From Enterococcus sulfureus ATCC 49903 (lineage in GTDB: Bacteria; Bacillota; Bacilli; Lactobacillales; Enterococcaceae), in the NCBI RefSeq assembly GCF_000407605.1, contig NZ_ASWO01000007.1:124001-188000 (forward strand): a stretch of DNA of 64,000 nucleotides, written 5' to 3'. A program made the translations under genes and the position numbers. Within the stretch, counting starts at the first letter, position 1. Every line of letters starts with the position of its first letter. Below, one piece after another: positions 25,650 to 33,729 of the stretch. Below the pieces are notes generated by a model, which was given only the letters and a program-made list of their open reading frames with translations, had not been told where the DNA came from and made no database searches.

Positions 25650-27812
25650 TTAAATCGTTACGGTACCAATTTTATGCTCTACTGTTCTAACCGTGCTCGG
25701 TGTTACCTTCACGCTTTCTACTTTTTCGCTATTCGTAAAGACAACCATAACCGTAGTTTGTTTCCCTTCTTGTTGTATAGTGTGACGATCCATTTTTGCC
25801 AATAACTGGCCTACTTTTACGTCATCTCCTTCGTTAACGGCGATTGTAAATGCATCGGCTTTTAATTCAACTGTATCAATCCCCATATGGATCAATACAT
25901 CTAATCCTTCATTCGTATGCAATCCGATTGCATGTTTACTTGGGAAAATACTAACTACTTTTCCAGCTAGTGGTGCCACAATTTCATCTTCACTAGGTGT
26001 GATGGCAAAACCATCTCCCATCATTTTTTGAGAGAAGACTGGATCATCGACTTGTTCTAATAACAACACTTCACCTTTTGCGACTGGAAATAGATCGAGT
26101 TCCTGATTTAAAAAAGTATGTGTGACATCAGTTGATTCAGTTGGAACAACTATAGTTTCTGGAATCTCAGCACCTGAAGAAAGTAAATCTTCGATATCTG
26201 ATTTTAAGACGTCTGCTTTAGGACCATAAACTGCTTGAACACCATTGTCTTTGACAATCAAACCCATTGCACCTGCTTTTTTCCAAGCCTCTTCTGTCCC
26301 AACTTTTGTCCGATCATTTACACTGACTCTTAATCGTGTCATACAGGCATCGACATCTTTGATATTTGCTTTTCCACCTAATAAATGAATGATCTGAACG
26401 ATTTGTGGATCTAATTGGCCAGCGTTGACAGACGTTGTTTGTTGACTGTCATCATTATCATAATTTCCATTTCGACCAGGCGTTGCAAAATTGAATTTTT
26501 TGATCAAAAAGTTGGCTAGGAAATAGGTAAAGAGTCCAAATCCAATCACACAAATCACAAAGTTGATCAAATCGCCACCAATTCCTGCTTTGATTGCCAG
26601 TGGTGTACGTGTTAATAATTCAATATTTCCAAAAGAATGTACACGTAATGGTAAGATATCCGCCATTGCAAATGCCGCTCCTTGAATGAACGCATACACG
26701 ACGTACAATGGAACTGCCGCGAACATGAACATAAATTCTAATGGTTCAGTTACACCTGTTAAAAATACCGCTAATGCAGCTGATAAATACATTGATTTGT
26801 ATTTCGCCCGTTTGTCTACATCGACATTACGATACATCGCCAAAGCCATCCCCATTAAAATCCCTGATGAACCAATCATTTGTCCTACTTTGAAACGCGC
26901 TGGTGTCCAATTGGTCAATACAAATTCATATTGTTTCATATCTCCAGCACCTTTTAGGTTCACTAAATCAGTTGCCCAAGCCAACCATAAAGGATCTTGC
27001 CCGAATACTTGTGTTCCTGCTTGCGCACCTGATAAGATCTCATAAGTTCCTCCGAGTTGCGTATAATTGATTGGAATCGTTAGCATATGATGCAACCCAA
27101 ATGGTAACAATAAGCGTTCAAGCGTTCCATATAAAAATGGTGCCAAAATTGGCGCGCTATCTTGTGATTGTGCAATCCATAACCCAAAGTTATTGATTCC
27201 AGCTTGAATATACGGCCAAATTATTGCTAATGCTAATGCGACTACTGTTGACCATGCAATAACAACAAATGGTACAAAACGTTTTCCATTAAAGAAAGAC
27301 AGCGCATCTGGCAATTTACGATAATTGTAATATTTATTAAATGCCATTGCTCCCACAAAACCAGCAATAATTCCTACAAAAACACCCATGTTCAATGCTG
27401 GTGCCTCTAATACGCTTGTAAAAAATCCTTTGATCATGATTTTTGTACCAAATAAAGTATGCGTAAATGCCTCCTCATTGGCCAACATATCATTTGTCAC
27501 ACCAAAGATCGATCCTGTAATGCGATTGATCAATACAAAAGCAAGTCCCGCTGCAAATGCACCGCCTGCTCTTTCTTTAGCCCAACTTCCCCCAATGGCT
27601 AATGCAAATAATAAACTTAGATTGCCAATAATTGCCCAACCAATATTTTCAATAACCCCACCTGTAGTCACTAAAGGTGCTAAATTTGGATCGATCAATG
27701 GAATCGATTTTCCAATACTGATCATCAATCCAGCAGCTGGCATCACTGCAACTACGACCATTAACGCTTTACCAAATTTCTGCCAAAACTCAAAACTAAA
27801 CATTTTTTTCAT
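25650..27812 (-). CDS. PTS EIICBA permease, glucose/maltose type (MalT-like)
   Basis: A 720-residue fused permease. EIIC (about 1-440) has some ten helices and GVTEPLEFMFMF. EIIB carries the phospho-Cys in DVDACMTRLRVSV. EIIA carries the phospho-His in VLIHMGIDTVEL. Start ATG 27812 follows GGAGGGGG. It phosphorylates its sugar during uptake. Divergence from beta-phosphoglucomutase suggests maltose, since maltose-6'-phosphate or maltose phosphorylases make beta-glucose-1-phosphate; enterococcal MalT is such a permease. No phosphorylase gene is nearby, so glucose or another alpha-glucoside remains possible. Confidence 0.88.
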   Translation of the reverse strand: MKKMFSFEFWQKFGKALMVVVAVMPAAGLMISIGKSIPLIDPNLAPLVTTGGVIENIGWAIIGNLSLLFALAIGGSWAKERAGGAFAAGLAFVLINRITGSIFGVTNDMLANEEAFTHTLFGTKIMIKGFFTSVLEAPALNMGVFVGIIAGFVGAMAFNKYYNYRKLPDALSFFNGKRFVPFVVIAWSTVVALALAIIWPYIQAGINNFGLWIAQSQDSAPILAPFLYGTLERLLLPFGLHHMLTIPINYTQLGGTYEILSGAQAGTQVFGQDPLWLAWATDLVNLKGAGDMKQYEFVLTNWTPARFKVGQMIGSSGILMGMALAMYRNVDVDKRAKYKSMYLSAALAVFLTGVTEPLEFMFMFAAVPLYVVYAFIQGAAFAMADILPLRVHSFGNIELLTRTPLAIKAGIGGDLINFVICVIGFGLFTYFLANFLIKKFNFATPGRNGNYDNDDSQQTTSVNAGQLDPQIVQIIHLLGGKANIKDVDACMTRLRVSVNDRTKVGTEEAWKKAGAMGLIVKDNGVQAVYGPKADVLKSDIEDLLSSGAEIPETIVVPTESTDVTHTFLNQELDLFPVAKGEVLLLEQVDDPVFSQKMMGDGFAITPSEDEIVAPLAGKVVSIFPSKHAIGLHTNEGLDVLIHMGIDTVELKADAFTIAVNEGDDVKVGQLLAKMDRHTIQQEGKQTTVMVVFTNSEKVESVKVTPSTVRTVEHKIGTVTI

Positions 27813-27833
27813 ATAGATCCCCCTCCATATCAA

Positions 27834-27848
27834 TGCAACCGGTTTCGC
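27834..27848. promoter_or_regulatory. LacI/MalR-type operator near the PTS gene
   Basis: TGCAACCGGTTTCGC has the central-CG imperfect dyad of MalR or CcpA sites. It lies just upstream of the PTS ribosome-binding site on the minus strand. Confidence 0.5.
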
Positions 27849-27934
27849 TATTTGAATTATAATCGGCAATCCGAAATTTGTAAACCCTTAATTTTTTTAA
27901 ATATATATTTTATTTAAAGCAAAAAAATTTTTAG

Positions 27935-27965
27935 TTGACTAACGCAATCGTTTGCGCCTATTATA
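27935..27965 (+). promoter_or_regulatory. pgmB promoter with embedded LacI-type operator
   Basis: TTGACT (27935-27940) and TATTAT (27959-27964) are separated by 18 bases. Between them sits the dyad CGCAATCGTTTGCGC, a good MalR/CcpA-like site, so a bound repressor would block RNA polymerase. Confidence 0.7.
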
Positions 27966-27996
27966 AAAGAAAACGATCTATGAGAGGAAGATGGAG

Positions 27997-28656
27997 ATGT
28001 TTAAAGGCGTACTATTTGATTTGGATGGTGTGATTACGGATACAGCAGAGTATCATTATCAAGCATGGAAAAAACTTGGAGCCGAGATTGGTGTGACCAT
28101 TGATCGTCATTTCAATGAACAATTAAAAGGGGTCAGTCGTGAAGATTCTCTTGCACGTTTACTTGCTCATGGTGGTGTCGAAGCTAATTTTTCTGAAACT
28201 GAAAAAGCAGAACTTGCAGCACGAAAAAATGAATACTACGTCGAAATGATCCAAAACGTGACACCTCAAGATATTTATCCTGGGATCACTGAATTATTAA
28301 CGGCTTTAAAACAAGCTGGAATCAAATGTTCTTTAGCTTCTGCTAGTAAAAATGGACCGTTTTTACTAAAAAAAATGGAGTTATTCGACACATTTGATGC
28401 CATTGCCGATCCAGCTAAAGTCGCTCACGGTAAACCAGCACCAGATATTTTTATTTTAGCAGCAAAAGAAGTTGGATTAGACCCTGCAGAATGTATTGGA
28501 ATCGAAGATGCACGAGCTGGAATCGAAGCAATCATAAAAAGTGGTGCCCAGCCAGTTGGTGTAGGCAAACCAGAAGTTTTAGGAGATACGATTCCACTTG
28601 TTTCGTCTACTGAATTTTTGACATTCGATTATTTAACACAAATCTGGACAAAATAA
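27997..28656 (+). CDS. pgmB: Beta-phosphoglucomutase
   Basis: A 219-residue HAD-family mutase. [18 protein letters not shown] contains the nucleophile Asp and general acid Asp plus the cap-domain His and Trp typical of beta-[12 protein letters not shown] is the substrate loop; [13 protein letters not shown] and [12 protein letters not shown] complete the active site. It interconverts beta-glucose-1-phosphate and glucose-6-phosphate. The second ATG (27997) suits the AGAGG spacing better than the one six bases earlier. The operator in its promoter fits a disaccharide-induced role. Confidence 0.92.
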   Translation: MFKGVLFDLDGVITDTAEYHYQAWKKLGAEIGVTIDRHFNEQLKGVSREDSLARLLAHGGVEANFSETEKAELAARKNEYYVEMIQNVTPQDIYPGITELLTALKQAGIKCSLASASKNGPFLLKKMELFDTFDAIADPAKVAHGKPAPDIFILAAKEVGLDPAECIGIEDARAGIEAIIKSGAQPVGVGKPEVLGDTIPLVSSTEFLTFDYLTQIWTK

Positions 28657-28691
28657 AGAGAGTGTGACAGACTTCTGTCACACTCTCTTTA
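28655..28691. terminator. Bidirectional terminator with the shared TGTGACAGA palindrome
   Basis: A perfect 17-bp stem (AAAGAGAGTGTGACAGA and complement) with a two-base centre separates converging pgmB and the Cof-type hydrolase gene. Confidence 0.85.
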
Positions 28692-29537
28692 TTGTTGTTC
28701 CCATAATTTTTTCGCCATACTTTTTGCAATCCCGTCTTCATCGGCATCCGCAGTCACTTCATTTGCTGCAGCTTTCAAACGCGGTGTTGCATTATCCATC
28801 GCTACTTTATAGCCTACCGCGTCAAACATCGCTAGATCGTTATCCCCATCACCAAAAGCGATGGCATGTTCTTTTGGAATATTCAACGTTTCTAGCACAA
28901 AGTCGATCGCCGTTTTTTTGTTGACCCCACGTACTGCGATTTCGCCACTTTCTGGACCAAATAGAGCTACCGTTGACTGATACATATGAAATTCTTCACC
29001 ATAACGTCGTTCGATTTCTAGGAACGGTACAGTATTATTGATGAACGAAATTTTATTCACATTACCATAATCAATCACGATATCCTCAAATTGTTTTACA
29101 AGTTCCACAAACCATGTCATTTTTTCTAATAATGGTTCCACTTCAACATTTGTATCTTTTGCAATTTTAGTGATAGATTCTGTAATTTTACGTTCACAAT
29201 TTTCGCTTGCAAATAACCCGTCATTTGATTCTAAATAATAGCCAATGTCGTGTTGATCGAAGTAACGAATCATATCGAGCACCATAGGCTTAGGCATCGT
29301 TTGATGGATCAAAACGTCATCTTCAATCGTAACGTATCCACCGCCTGCACCGATGATTCCATCAAACCCGATCGCTAAGATACTATCTAAAATTTCAGGT
29401 TTTGAACGGCCCGTACAGATATACGCTAAGTTACCAGCTTTTCGAAACGCTTGAATCGCTTCGACAGTTGACGGCAATACATCTCCACTACTAGTACAAA
29501 GTGTGCCATCTACATCAAAAAACGCAATATATGTCAT
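28689..29537 (-). CDS. Cof-type HAD-IIB sugar-phosphate phosphatase
   Basis: A 282-residue protein with AFFDVDGTL (nucleophile Asp), YICTGRS, the type IIB cap, and IAFGDGDNDLAMFDAVG (metal-binding Asp). Such YidA/Cof-like proteins dephosphorylate sugar phosphates, FMN or PLP. ATG follows AAAGGAG. The C-terminus reaches into the shared terminator. Substrate unspecified. Confidence 0.9.
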   Translation of the reverse strand: MTYIAFFDVDGTLCTSSGDVLPSTVEAIQAFRKAGNLAYICTGRSKPEILDSILAIGFDGIIGAGGGYVTIEDDVLIHQTMPKPMVLDMIRYFDQHDIGYYLESNDGLFASENCERKITESITKIAKDTNVEVEPLLEKMTWFVELVKQFEDIVIDYGNVNKISFINNTVPFLEIERRYGEEFHMYQSTVALFGPESGEIAVRGVNKKTAIDFVLETLNIPKEHAIAFGDGDNDLAMFDAVGYKVAMDNATPRLKAAANEVTADADEDGIAKSMAKKLWEQQ

Positions 29538-29552
29538 AATTTCTCCTTTGTA

Positions 29553-29882
29553 TTACGATAATTTTTTAACAAACTCTGATTTTAACTTCATCGGACCAAA
29601 GCCATCGATTTTACAATCAATGTTATGATCACCTTCTACTAAACGGATATTTTTTACTTTAGTTCCTTGTTTTAAAGGAGTACTCGACCCTTTTACTTTT
29701 AAATCTTTGATTACAGTAACGCTGTCTCCTTCAGATAAGAGGTTTCCGTTGCTATCACGAACAACTAAGCCTTCTTCTTCGATCTCTGACCATTCATGAC
29801 CACATTCTGGACAAACAAATACGCCGCGATCTTCATAAGTATAACTACTTTGACATATTGGACACTTTGGTAATTCAGACAT
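29553..29882 (-). CDS. YjdM/PhnA-like zinc-ribbon protein
   Basis: A 109-residue protein. The N-terminal zinc ribbon has two CxxC pairs (CPICQ and CPECGHEWS). The C-terminal PhnA domain has [26 protein letters not shown] and [10 protein letters not shown]. Despite the old phosphonate name, the cellular function is unknown. It lies 15 bases upstream of the HAD gene on the same strand and is probably co-transcribed. Confidence 0.9.
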   Translation of the reverse strand: MSELPKCPICQSSYTYEDRGVFVCPECGHEWSEIEEEGLVVRDSNGNLLSEGDSVTVIKDLKVKGSSTPLKQGTKVKNIRLVEGDHNIDCKIDGFGPMKLKSEFVKKLS

Positions 29883-29975
29883 GTTGATTCTCCTTTAGCT
29901 TTTTCTTTATTCTACCCAATTGTGAGAAAAATAACTAGTTGAAATAAAAAAATTCGCCTTGAAGTCCTCAAAAAT

Positions 29976-30020
29976 AAAAAGAAACTTAACTTAATCAACG
30001 ATTTAAGCTAAGTTTCTTTT
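29976..30020 (-). terminator. Terminator of the NAD(P)-binding protein gene
   Basis: AAAAGAAACTTAGCTTAA and a near-complement form a long stem with a T-rich minus-strand tail. Confidence 0.75.
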
Positions 30021-30023
30021 AGA

Positions 30024-30659
30024 CTATAATGCGTGCACAGCCGTTTCGATTTCTTCGTCACCGTTTCGCATCGCGATTACTTGATTTTTTGTTTTATCGG
30101 TAGTGAGCAACACTGCCAGTGTTTTTGCCACGTCTGGAATCGTATTTTTACCTAATTCACCACTATTTAAAGAAATTTTCCCAGTAGCAGGAGCTTCTTC
30201 TAAACTTCCAGGTTGTAAAATCGTATACTCCAGATTGGTATGATCCATCAACCAGTGATCTGCAAAGAATTTTGCGATATTGTAATCCATCAAGGCTTCA
30301 AGAGCAGTCCCTTTCCAGGTTTCAGGCTGCAGTGAATTAGCTGAGCTGAGTTGGATATAGCGTCCGATTCCAGCTTTTTCCGTAGCTTCCATTGCTTTCT
30401 TTGCTCCAAATAGATCCGTTTGCAACAATGCTTTGCCACGTGAACCTGCTACAAAATATACTACTTCAGCATTTTTTAATGCTTGAGCCATTTCGGGTAC
30501 TTCCCATTCCAAATCAAATTTCACTGGTGTCACAAACTCTGACTCGACGATTTTTTCAGGCTGACGTGCACCTGCAAAGACATGATGCCCTTCTTCAACT
30601 AATGCTGGAATCAATTCTTTTGCGACACGCCCGGTAGAACCAATAACAAAAATATTCAT
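30024..30659 (-). CDS. Atypical SDR / NAD(P)H-binding protein
   Basis: A 211-residue single Rossmann domain. GSTGRVAKEL is the glycine-rich nucleotide loop, GARQPEK the cofactor-selecting segment, and YIQLSSANS with DYNIAKFFAD the atypical active-site region of NmrA/YwnB-like SDR proteins. It may act as an oxidoreductase or redox sensor; substrate unknown. Monocistronic. Confidence 0.85.
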   Translation of the reverse strand: MNIFVIGSTGRVAKELIPALVEEGHHVFAGARQPEKIVESEFVTPVKFDLEWEVPEMAQALKNAEVVYFVAGSRGKALLQTDLFGAKKAMEATEKAGIGRYIQLSSANSLQPETWKGTALEALMDYNIAKFFADHWLMDHTNLEYTILQPGSLEEAPATGKISLNSGELGKNTIPDVAKTLAVLLTTDKTKNQVIAMRNGDEEIETAVHAL

Positions 30660-30709
30660 TTATGCTTCCTCCTCTATTTAATCGTTCTATGCTAAAAGCC
30701 TAACGTATA

Positions 30710-30747
30710 AAAAGCAGGAAATCAAAAATTTTGATTTCCTGCTTTTT
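30710..30747 (-). terminator. Terminator of the AI-2E family gene
   Basis: AAAAAGCAGGAAATCAAAA pairs with its complement; the stop codon lies at the stem edge. Confidence 0.88.
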
Positions 30748-31759
30748 AATCATGCGTAATCGGTTTGACTTTCAATAAGTCTAATAAAAAAACAAAGACT
30801 GGAACGCCCATTACTAATCCCCATGTACCGAAATAATGTTCACTAATTAATAACACGACAAAGGTATAAAAAATAGGCAATTCTGTTTTACTAGACATCA
30901 ACTTAGGATTCAACAGGTATGCTTCAATCAAGTGAATCACTACAACAATAATCAATACTAAAATGACATCGTGCAAACCACCTTGTGAATACGCAATAAA
31001 GGATAATGGAATAATCGATACAATAACCCCTGCCACCGGAATCAAACTTAAGACGAAAATCATAATCGCTAAACTTGGCAATTGAGTAAATCCCATTAAA
31101 GACAAGGAAATAATCGTCAAGGTAGTATTGATGATCGCAATTAAAAATTGCGCCTCGATCACGACACCAAATGTATTGGCAAACTTATGTGCAAAATAGC
31201 GAATATCTTCAAAAAACCAAGCAACTTCACCTTTTAAAAACAAACGAGAAAAGTGCCACGTTTTCTTTTCTTCTATTAAAAAGAAAAAACTTAAAATAAA
31301 TGACATTACGATCGCTGTTGCTAATTTTCCAAAATTTTGAATATACGCTAAAATCAACGTCGCACTTTTCTGAAGTTGCCCTAATATATTGAATTGCTCA
31401 ATATATTTTTGAATAAAAGCAAAAAAATCATTGGATTCTGCAGGAGTTTGTTCATAAAAGTCAACGACAGAGTTGACCATTTGGATCGTTTGATTGATCA
31501 ACATCGGAACATACTTCGTTAACGCAAAATAAGCTAGATAGACGACTAATCCATATAAGACGATCGTCAGTATAAAAGAAGAAACTGGTAAAAATTTGCG
31601 TAATTTACGAATCGTTTTATACGCTAAAAAGGTAAAGATAAAGGTTAGTAAAAATAAACTCAGCATACTGCGAAAGATATAAAATAAGAGTAACAATAAA
31701 AACAAGACTACCACTCTTCTTAATTTCGTATGCGCTACAAATTTCTGATAAAGTGCCAT
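30746..31759 (-). CDS. AI-2E/PerM family transporter
   Basis: A 337-residue membrane protein with about seven helices, an amphipathic central region (residues about 90-135) and the family segment SLIPVAGVIVSIIP followed by HLIEAYLLNPKLMS. Members include the TqsA autoinducer exporter and Na+/H+ antiporters. Cargo cannot be inferred. Confidence 0.85.
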   Translation of the reverse strand: MALYQKFVAHTKLRRVVVLFLLLLLFYIFRSMLSLFLLTFIFTFLAYKTIRKLRKFLPVSSFILTIVLYGLVVYLAYFALTKYVPMLINQTIQMVNSVVDFYEQTPAESNDFFAFIQKYIEQFNILGQLQKSATLILAYIQNFGKLATAIVMSFILSFFFLIEEKKTWHFSRLFLKGEVAWFFEDIRYFAHKFANTFGVVIEAQFLIAIINTTLTIISLSLMGFTQLPSLAIMIFVLSLIPVAGVIVSIIPLSFIAYSQGGLHDVILVLIIVVVIHLIEAYLLNPKLMSSKTELPIFYTFVVLLISEHYFGTWGLVMGVPVFVFLLDLLKVKPITHD

Positions 31760-31940
31760 TTCCTCATCCTTTCTTCTTATAAAGGTAGTGTCATTATACG
31801 TTATTTTCGTAAAAAAACCTATGTTAAGACTATGGAAGTTGGTTCGAATTTTAAGAAAACCTATCTTTCATTAAATTACAGCTATTTTTATTTTTTAGTT
31901 TGGTATACTAAATGAAACAAGTTTATTCGAGGTGATAAAG

Positions 31941-32357
31941 ATGAAAAAACGATGGTTTCTTTATGCAATTACTGGTTTATGTGCCTTAGGATTAAGCGCA
32001 TGTAGCCACGAACAGCAAACAGACACTGAATCAACTACGACCACAACGAGTCAAATGACAGAATCTACTGCCCGTTATACTATGAAAGTAAAAGAAAATG
32101 GCACAAATGATCAAGTGCTCATAACAATGGATCACAATGAAAATAAAGAGCAAACGGTGTTAGGTGATCAAGATTTTGAAGGCTATTTGCTTTTACAAGA
32201 CGTTTCACTAAAAGATAAACAAGGTAATCCACTTACAGGAGATGCGCTTAAAGCTGGTAATCAGCTGACAGTTACATTAACAGAAGCCCCAATTATTGCA
32301 CGTAGTCTCCCTCCTAAAATTGCGGGAGCGAGCATCAAATCGATTGTATTGAACTAA
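31941..32357 (+). CDS. Small lipoprotein of unknown function
   Basis: A 138-residue lipoprotein. ATG 31941 follows CGAGGTGATAAAG. Signal peptide with lipobox LSAC (Cys21), a Thr-rich linker (about 27-45), then a compact beta-rich domain (YTMKVKENGTNDQVLITMD and so on). No family is recognised. It would be exposed on the outer face of the membrane. Confidence 0.8.
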   Translation: MKKRWFLYAITGLCALGLSACSHEQQTDTESTTTTTSQMTESTARYTMKVKENGTNDQVLITMDHNENKEQTVLGDQDFEGYLLLQDVSLKDKQGNPLTGDALKAGNQLTVTLTEAPIIARSLPPKIAGASIKSIVLN

Positions 32358-32389
32358 TACATACAAATTAAATAACAAAAAACAAGCAT

Positions 32390-32427
32390 AACACCTTCTT
32401 TTTTCACAAAGAAGGTGTTATTTTTTC
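32390..32427 (+). terminator. Terminator of the small lipoprotein gene
   Basis: AACACCTTCTT pairs with AAGAAGGTGTT, followed by ATTTTTT. Confidence 0.85.
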
Positions 32428-32452
32428 CTAATTAAACAACGAGTGTACGTTA

Positions 32453-32519
32453 ATTAAAACGTTTAAATAACTATTGTTCTAATTAGCGTGCTAAGACCTT
32501 CTCATTAAAACGTTTAAAT
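32453..32519. repeat. Two identical AAACGTTT dyads upstream of the sortase-like gene
   Basis: ATTAAAACGTTTAAAT occurs at 32453-32468 and again at 32504-32519, 51 bases apart (about five helical turns). Each has a perfect AAACGTTT centre. This looks like a paired operator for a dimeric regulator of the gene starting at 32641. Confidence 0.55.
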
Positions 32520-32640
32520 CACGTAATTTTTGACCCTTCATTTTTACTGTTCTTCTTTGCAATTAAAAAACAACATCTATATAATCAGTTCTTGTGAGTA
32601 GACGTGCTCCCTAATTTTATAACAAGAAGGGTTTTAAAAC

Positions 32641-33546
32641 ATGAAAAAAAACAAACAAGCAAGAATCAAAACTAGTCTAATCGTACTCGTAGCGAGTGCT
32701 CTTATCGGTGGAATAACTGTCAATCAAATCAGCGCAACAAGTACAAGCGGTATCGTAGACACTACCACTGCTTATCGAGACGATTCGTTTGATTCGCTTA
32801 GCGCAAAAAAAGCGCAAGAAAGTTTGGCCTCTACTCAACAACAAAAACGTACTGAATTAGAAAAGCAGAAAAAAGCACAAGAACTCAAAGAACAAGAAGC
32901 GAAAAAAGTACAGGAACAATTAGAAAAACAAAAAGCAGAACAAGAACAACTAGAACAAGCAGCACAAGAACAACTAGAACAAGCAGCACAAGAGCAAGTA
33001 GCAAAACAAGCACAAGAAACTGCAAACTTAACAGAACAAACAGCAACTAAACAAGCTAGCAACCTTCAGACTACTACTCAAGAACAAAATGCTTCTGAAG
33101 TACCAGAAACAACACAAGAAACCACACAGCAACCCGTAGCACAAGAAACACAAAGTACAAGAACAGTTGATACACAGCCACAGATCCCAAGCGTTGGATT
33201 GTATATCGACGGCATTTGCGCTCAAATCGGTTCATATAATGTTGATGGCGGTCAAGTTCCAACCTATACCCCTTTAGCCTATCATTGGAATACTCCACAA
33301 ATGGCGTCACATAACTATTATTTAGTAGATAATAGTAACTCAACAGGCTTAGGTCAAAAAGTATTGGCTTTACAAATCGGTGATCCTGTTTATTTAAATG
33401 GTCATCTTTATCACGTTACGTCAAGCGTAACGGTGTATCCTGGCCAATACGCAAGTGATTATTTTGATTTTTCGCATGGTTTATATATTCAAACATGTTA
33501 CGGCGCTTCAGCAAGTGAAGGAATGAGAACGGTGATTTTAGACTAA
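32641..33546 (+). CDS. Exported protein with coiled coil and sortase-like domain
   Basis: A 301-residue protein. N-terminal signal or anchor helix (about 12-31); a Gln/Glu/Lys/Ala-rich coiled coil (about 55-130) containing a repeated EQLEQAAQ unit; a Thr/Gln-rich linker; and a C-terminal domain from about residue 182. That domain has ASHNYY (His224), GDPVYLNGHLYHVTS, LYIQTC (Cys286) and MRTVIL (Arg296). The order and spacing (His to Cys 62 residues, Cys to Arg 10) match the sortase catalytic triad, and VGLYIDGICAQIG resembles the sortase strand 1. It is probably a divergent or accessory sortase-fold enzyme. No cognate substrate is adjacent. Confidence 0.72.
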   Translation: MKKNKQARIKTSLIVLVASALIGGITVNQISATSTSGIVDTTTAYRDDSFDSLSAKKAQESLASTQQQKRTELEKQKKAQELKEQEAKKVQEQLEKQKAEQEQLEQAAQEQLEQAAQEQVAKQAQETANLTEQTATKQASNLQTTTQEQNASEVPETTQETTQQPVAQETQSTRTVDTQPQIPSVGLYIDGICAQIGSYNVDGGQVPTYTPLAYHWNTPQMASHNYYLVDNSNSTGLGQKVLALQIGDPVYLNGHLYHVTSSVTVYPGQYASDYFDFSHGLYIQTCYGASASEGMRTVILD

Positions 33547-33628
33547 ATACCATTTTGTTTATTTCGATTCAAATTAGAGTGATTAAAATTTTATTTTTAA
33601 ACCTTCATCGTGTTGAGAAGCTTATCAT

Positions 33629-33659
33629 CTAAATGAGAATCACTTTCATTCTCATTTAG
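33629..33659. promoter_or_regulatory. Fur/PerR-like inverted repeat upstream of the metal ATPase
   Basis: CTAAATGAGAAT and its exact complement ATTCTCATTTAG flank a 7-base spacer. The inner TGAGAAT-type half sites resemble Fur-family boxes. An extended -10 (TGGTATACT, to 33698) lies downstream. Confidence 0.6.
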
Positions 33660-33729
33660 GTGATTCTATTATCAATTAGATTTTTGTCATGGTATACTAT
33701 CCTTGTAAAGAAAAAAGGAGGCTATTCTC

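Noticed and set aside
32930-33000. Tandem repeat that could be a microsatellite
   Set aside because: The repeated bases encode the EQLEQAAQ coiled-coil unit in frame, so they are part of the gene rather than a separate element.
32835-33062. Cys-rich 75-residue minus-strand frame
   Set aside because: The apparent Cys/Ala/Ser-rich protein is the reverse complement of the repetitive Gln/Ala/Glu coiled coil; it is a compositional shadow.
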